Shown: positions 61,809 to 64,000 of the stretch, piece after piece
How positions within the stretch are numbered: position 1 is the first letter of the stretch
Layout of the letters: the number at the start of each line of letters is the position of its first letter
Assembly: GCA_964598485.1 (NCBI GenBank)
Contig: CAZRCD010000003.1
Coordinates: 124,001 to 188,000, forward strand
Reading direction: 5' to 3'
DNA from: SOJA01 sp964598485
GTDB lineage: Archaea > Thermoproteota > Bathyarchaeia > Bathyarchaeales > Bathycorpusculaceae
Length of the DNA stretch: 64,000 nucleotides
Notes under the pieces: generated by a model
What the model was told of the DNA's origin: nothing
Database searches by the model: none
Seen by the model: the letters and a program-made list of their open reading frames with translations, nothing else
Program-made: the position numbers and the translations under genes

Positions 61809-63108
61809 AAGCGGGAAAACACTACTGGTTGACGGCCCAGCTTCTGCTTCAGTGGTTTCAGGTAAGGTAGAAGTATTTGGTGCCAGATTGAGAAACATGA
61901 GGAAGATCGTGATAAGAGAAGGAAAAAGGTTGCCTTTTGCTGTTAAGGAAAAAGCCACGTTTGACATTTCAGTGGGAGAAAGCACAAACGTCGAGGAGGT
62001 AGATGGAGACACCATTCCATCCTCATGGTTCCAGGCATTCGAAGAGTTATTAAACTCTCAAGTTAAGCCCTTCACTGCAATGGTGATTGGCGCTGTTGAT
62101 TCTGGAAAGACAAGCTTCTGTACGTTCCTGATTAACAAATTGCTTAATGAAGGACAGAAAGTAGCAATTCTAGATGGAGATTTAGGTCAGTCGGATATTG
62201 GCCCGCCTTGCAGTGTTTCTTATGCTTTTGTAACTAAACCATTAACGGACTTGTTTGCCTTACGTGCAAAAAATGCTTTTTTTGTTGGTTTCACCTCGCC
62301 AAGCAGAGCCATTAACAAGGTGGTAGAAGGCCTAGCCTCATCAAAACAGAAGATTTTAAGCAATAATCCAGATTTTGTCATTGTAAATACTGACGGTTGG
62401 GTTGAAGGAGAAGACGCCGTTAAGTACAAGCTTCAACTCGCCGAGAAGCTCAACCCCAACATCATTTTATGTATGCAACAAAAAGATGAATTGGCATCTC
62501 TTTTAGAAGCCCTTCAAAAGTTCAGAAAAGTAAGTGTATATTCACCCTCAGCCATAAGGCAAAGGAGTACAGAAAAACGCAGAAGTTTGCGGGAGCTTGG
62601 ATATGTGAAATATTTGAGAAACGCCAAGGTTAAGACTATTCCTCTAAGTTGGTTGAAAATCGAAGAAGATGAGTTAATTGGCCTAGGGAGGAACTATGGA
62701 AACACGGCACAGGCAGGAAAAATCTATGGTCTTCTGGGAATGAAACCGTTGCATCTTGCAGAATTGTGCGACAAAATTTGCATAGTTATTGGCAAAAGAC
62801 GTTGGATAGATTCGGAAAACATCAAGAATGTGGAAGAAATCACAAAGAAGAAGGTTGTAGTGGTTCACACGGGTGAGGAAAAGGGCTTGCTTATGGCTTT
62901 ATACGATGATGAACGGAATTTCCTCGGAATAGGTTCTCTGCGAGAAATTGATTACAGAAGGAACGTCATGAAAATCTATACACCTGTCTCCGAAAAAATT
63001 TCGATAGTCACTGTAGGAAGAGTTAAACTGGATGAGAACTTGAAGGAAACTCCGATTTTCGCAGAAGAAAACCAATCAGACTTTGAAACGTTTGAAAACC
63101 TCTTTTGA
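61792..63108 (+). CDS. Clp1/Grc3-like polynucleotide 5'-hydroxyl kinase
   Basis: 438 residues. An N-terminal beta domain, then Walker A MVIGAVDSGKTSFCTFLINK near 97-115, the clasp VAILDGDLGQSDIGPP, PDFVIVNTDGWVEG near Walker B and a C-terminal domain ending in SDFETFENLF. It phosphorylates RNA 5'-OH ends, as known for archaeal Clp1 homologues, possibly in tRNA splicing or RNA repair. Confidence 0.92.
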   Translation: MNRTIESGKTLLVDGPASASVVSGKVEVFGARLRNMRKIVIREGKRLPFAVKEKATFDISVGESTNVEEVDGDTIPSSWFQAFEELLNSQVKPFTAMVIGAVDSGKTSFCTFLINKLLNEGQKVAILDGDLGQSDIGPPCSVSYAFVTKPLTDLFALRAKNAFFVGFTSPSRAINKVVEGLASSKQKILSNNPDFVIVNTDGWVEGEDAVKYKLQLAEKLNPNIILCMQQKDELASLLEALQKFRKVSVYSPSAIRQRSTEKRRSLRELGYVKYLRNAKVKTIPLSWLKIEEDELIGLGRNYGNTAQAGKIYGLLGMKPLHLAELCDKICIVIGKRRWIDSENIKNVEEITKKKVVVVHTGEEKGLLMALYDDERNFLGIGSLREIDYRRNVMKIYTPVSEKISIVTVGRVKLDENLKETPIFAEENQSDFETFENLF

Positions 63109-63186
63109 GGAATCCATCTTGGAAAACATACTCTGACCTAATGAGAGAATCGCTGTAGATTTTCTATGCTCCAGTCATTTATTATC

Positions 63187-63843
63187 CTAAACATGCCTTG
63201 ATCGACAAAGCACGTTCACTGGGCATTGTTTACATGAGGGATTTCTAGCCTTGCAATATGTTCTACCTAGCGAAATCAGTAAAATATGAATCGATAAGTA
63301 GTCTTTTGGATCATAGAGTTTCTGAAGTGATTTGCGAACGGCTTCATAACCTCCGTTCTTTGGCGCTAGACCTAACCGTTTTGATACACGATTAACATGA
63401 GTGTCAACAGGGATTGTTGGTTTTTCTGCACAGAAGAGTAAAACAACGTCGGCTGTTTTTGGTCCAACCCCTGGAAGTTGCAGAAGGGCTTTTCTTGCTT
63501 CTTCGAAGGACAGTGACAGTACTTGTGTTAAGTCTCCCTGAAAGTTTTTTATGATGATTCTTGAAACTTGTTTTATTGTTTTGGCTTTGTTTCTGTACAA
63601 GCCAGCCACTTTCAAGCATTCTTCAATTTTGCTTTTTTCAGCGTTCGCTAATGCTTCGGGTGTTATTTGGAATTGATTCGAAAGGTTTTCGAAGGCTTTG
63701 GCTGTGTTTTTGTCTGCGGTGTTTTGTGAAATTATCGTTACGATTAATGTTTTGAAGGGGTCTCTATCGGAGGTTGTCCATTTTGGCGAAGCGAAAGTTT
63801 TTTGGAGTGTTCGGAGAATCTTTTCTGCTCGATTTTTCGACAT
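63187..63843 (-). CDS. nth: Endonuclease III (DNA glycosylase/AP lyase)
   Basis: 218 residues. The HhH-GPD motif is LLQLPGVGPKTADVVLLFCA, with catalytic Lys in 'GPKTADV' and Asp in PTIPVDTHVNRVSKRLGLAP. The C-terminal 4Fe-4S loop is YCKARNPSCKQCPVNVLC. It removes oxidised pyrimidines and nicks the strand, acting before enzymes such as endonuclease IV. It ends the window's minus-strand set. Confidence 0.95.
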   Translation of the reverse strand: MSKNRAEKILRTLQKTFASPKWTTSDRDPFKTLIVTIISQNTADKNTAKAFENLSNQFQITPEALANAEKSKIEECLKVAGLYRNKAKTIKQVSRIIIKNFQGDLTQVLSLSFEEARKALLQLPGVGPKTADVVLLFCAEKPTIPVDTHVNRVSKRLGLAPKNGGYEAVRKSLQKLYDPKDYLSIHILLISLGRTYCKARNPSCKQCPVNVLCRSRHV

Positions 63844-63912
63844 TTATTGTAGCACCCTTGAAAACAATAAATAGTGAGTGCATGAAGCTAATAAATAAGG
63901 TGAGGATTCGTT

Positions 63913-64000
63913 ATGGAACGTGCTACAGTTGTTAAAGATGAAATAGTTGAGCAGAATGTGCATTTTCTGGCGGTGTATTTGGAAACGAAAAATTCATGTT
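63913..64000 (+). CDS. Start of an unidentified gene, cut by the window edge
   Basis: ATG 63913 opens ERATVVKDEIVEQNVHFLAV, then YLETKNSC, still open at the end. The preceding AAGGTGAGG gives a ribosome-binding site. Twenty-nine codons are too few to name it. Confidence 0.5.
   Translation, partial: MERATVVKDEIVEQNVHFLAVYLETKNSC

Noticed and set aside
1..64000. tRNA, rRNA genes and CRISPR arrays
   Set aside because: No T-loop GGTTCRANTCC with a matching acceptor stem, no rRNA blocks and no regularly spaced repeats were found on reading both strands.

Overview
The window is archaeal and chromosomal. It carries a proteasome alpha subunit, an archaeal exosome superoperon (SBDS, Rrp4, Rrp41, Rrp42, L37Ae, Brix protein, Pcc1, prefoldin beta), family B DNA polymerase, AglB oligosaccharyltransferase, CarS of ether-lipid synthesis, RadB, an archaeal type IA topoisomerase and a Clp1/Grc3-type polynucleotide kinase. 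The TackOD1-type zinc protein, the threonyl-tRNA synthetase without an editing domain and the general gene mix suggest a TACK lineage, most likely a Bathyarchaeia-like organism. That placement is by resemblance only. No rRNA, tRNA or CRISPR array was seen.

Bases 1-6.4 kb hold the end of a methyltransferase, a large secreted S-layer-like protein and membrane proteins, one of them GT-C-like. Bases 6.4-19.5 kb are an accessory zone interleaved with housekeeping genes. It contains a VapBC pair, a truncated VapC, a truncated second copy of a metallo-beta-lactamase nuclease gene, a solo IS200/IS605-like end resembling an omega-RNA hairpin, a divergent locus of unknown function with a perfect 20-bp palindrome, an AbiE-like pair with a frameshifted nucleotidyltransferase flanked by ~32-40-bp direct repeats, an AAA_14/DUF4143 ATPase flanked by ~175-bp degenerate direct repeats, and two further broken genes.

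Bases 20.5-29.8 kb are the proteasome/exosome superoperon (without rpoP), a DHH phosphoesterase and an ECF transporter energizing module (EcfA-EcfA-EcfT). Bases 30-37 kb carry a tandem SIS protein and a type IV pilus operon: one ATPase, two separate T2SSF membrane proteins, and two pilin-like proteins, one of which is large and carries DUF2341. Bases 37-50 kb hold TackOD1, endonuclease IV, an agmatinase, two consecutive methyltransferase genes each interrupted by one in-frame TGA, an RNA m5C methyltransferase, ThrRS and PolB.

Bases 50-64 kb hold QueC and a QueT-like transporter (deazapurine pathway, leading to archaeosine in archaea) behind a structured leader, an N-glycosylation pair (Alg7/AglH-like phosphotransferase and AglB), GcvT, topoisomerase I, a small membrane protein resembling eukaryotic OST3/OST6, CarS, RadB, a RuvC-like RNase H-fold protein, a polynucleotide kinase and endonuclease III. 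Taken together, the secreted surface protein, pilins, GT-C-like protein, AglB, phosphotransferase and OST3/6-like protein point to an N-glycosylated cell surface.
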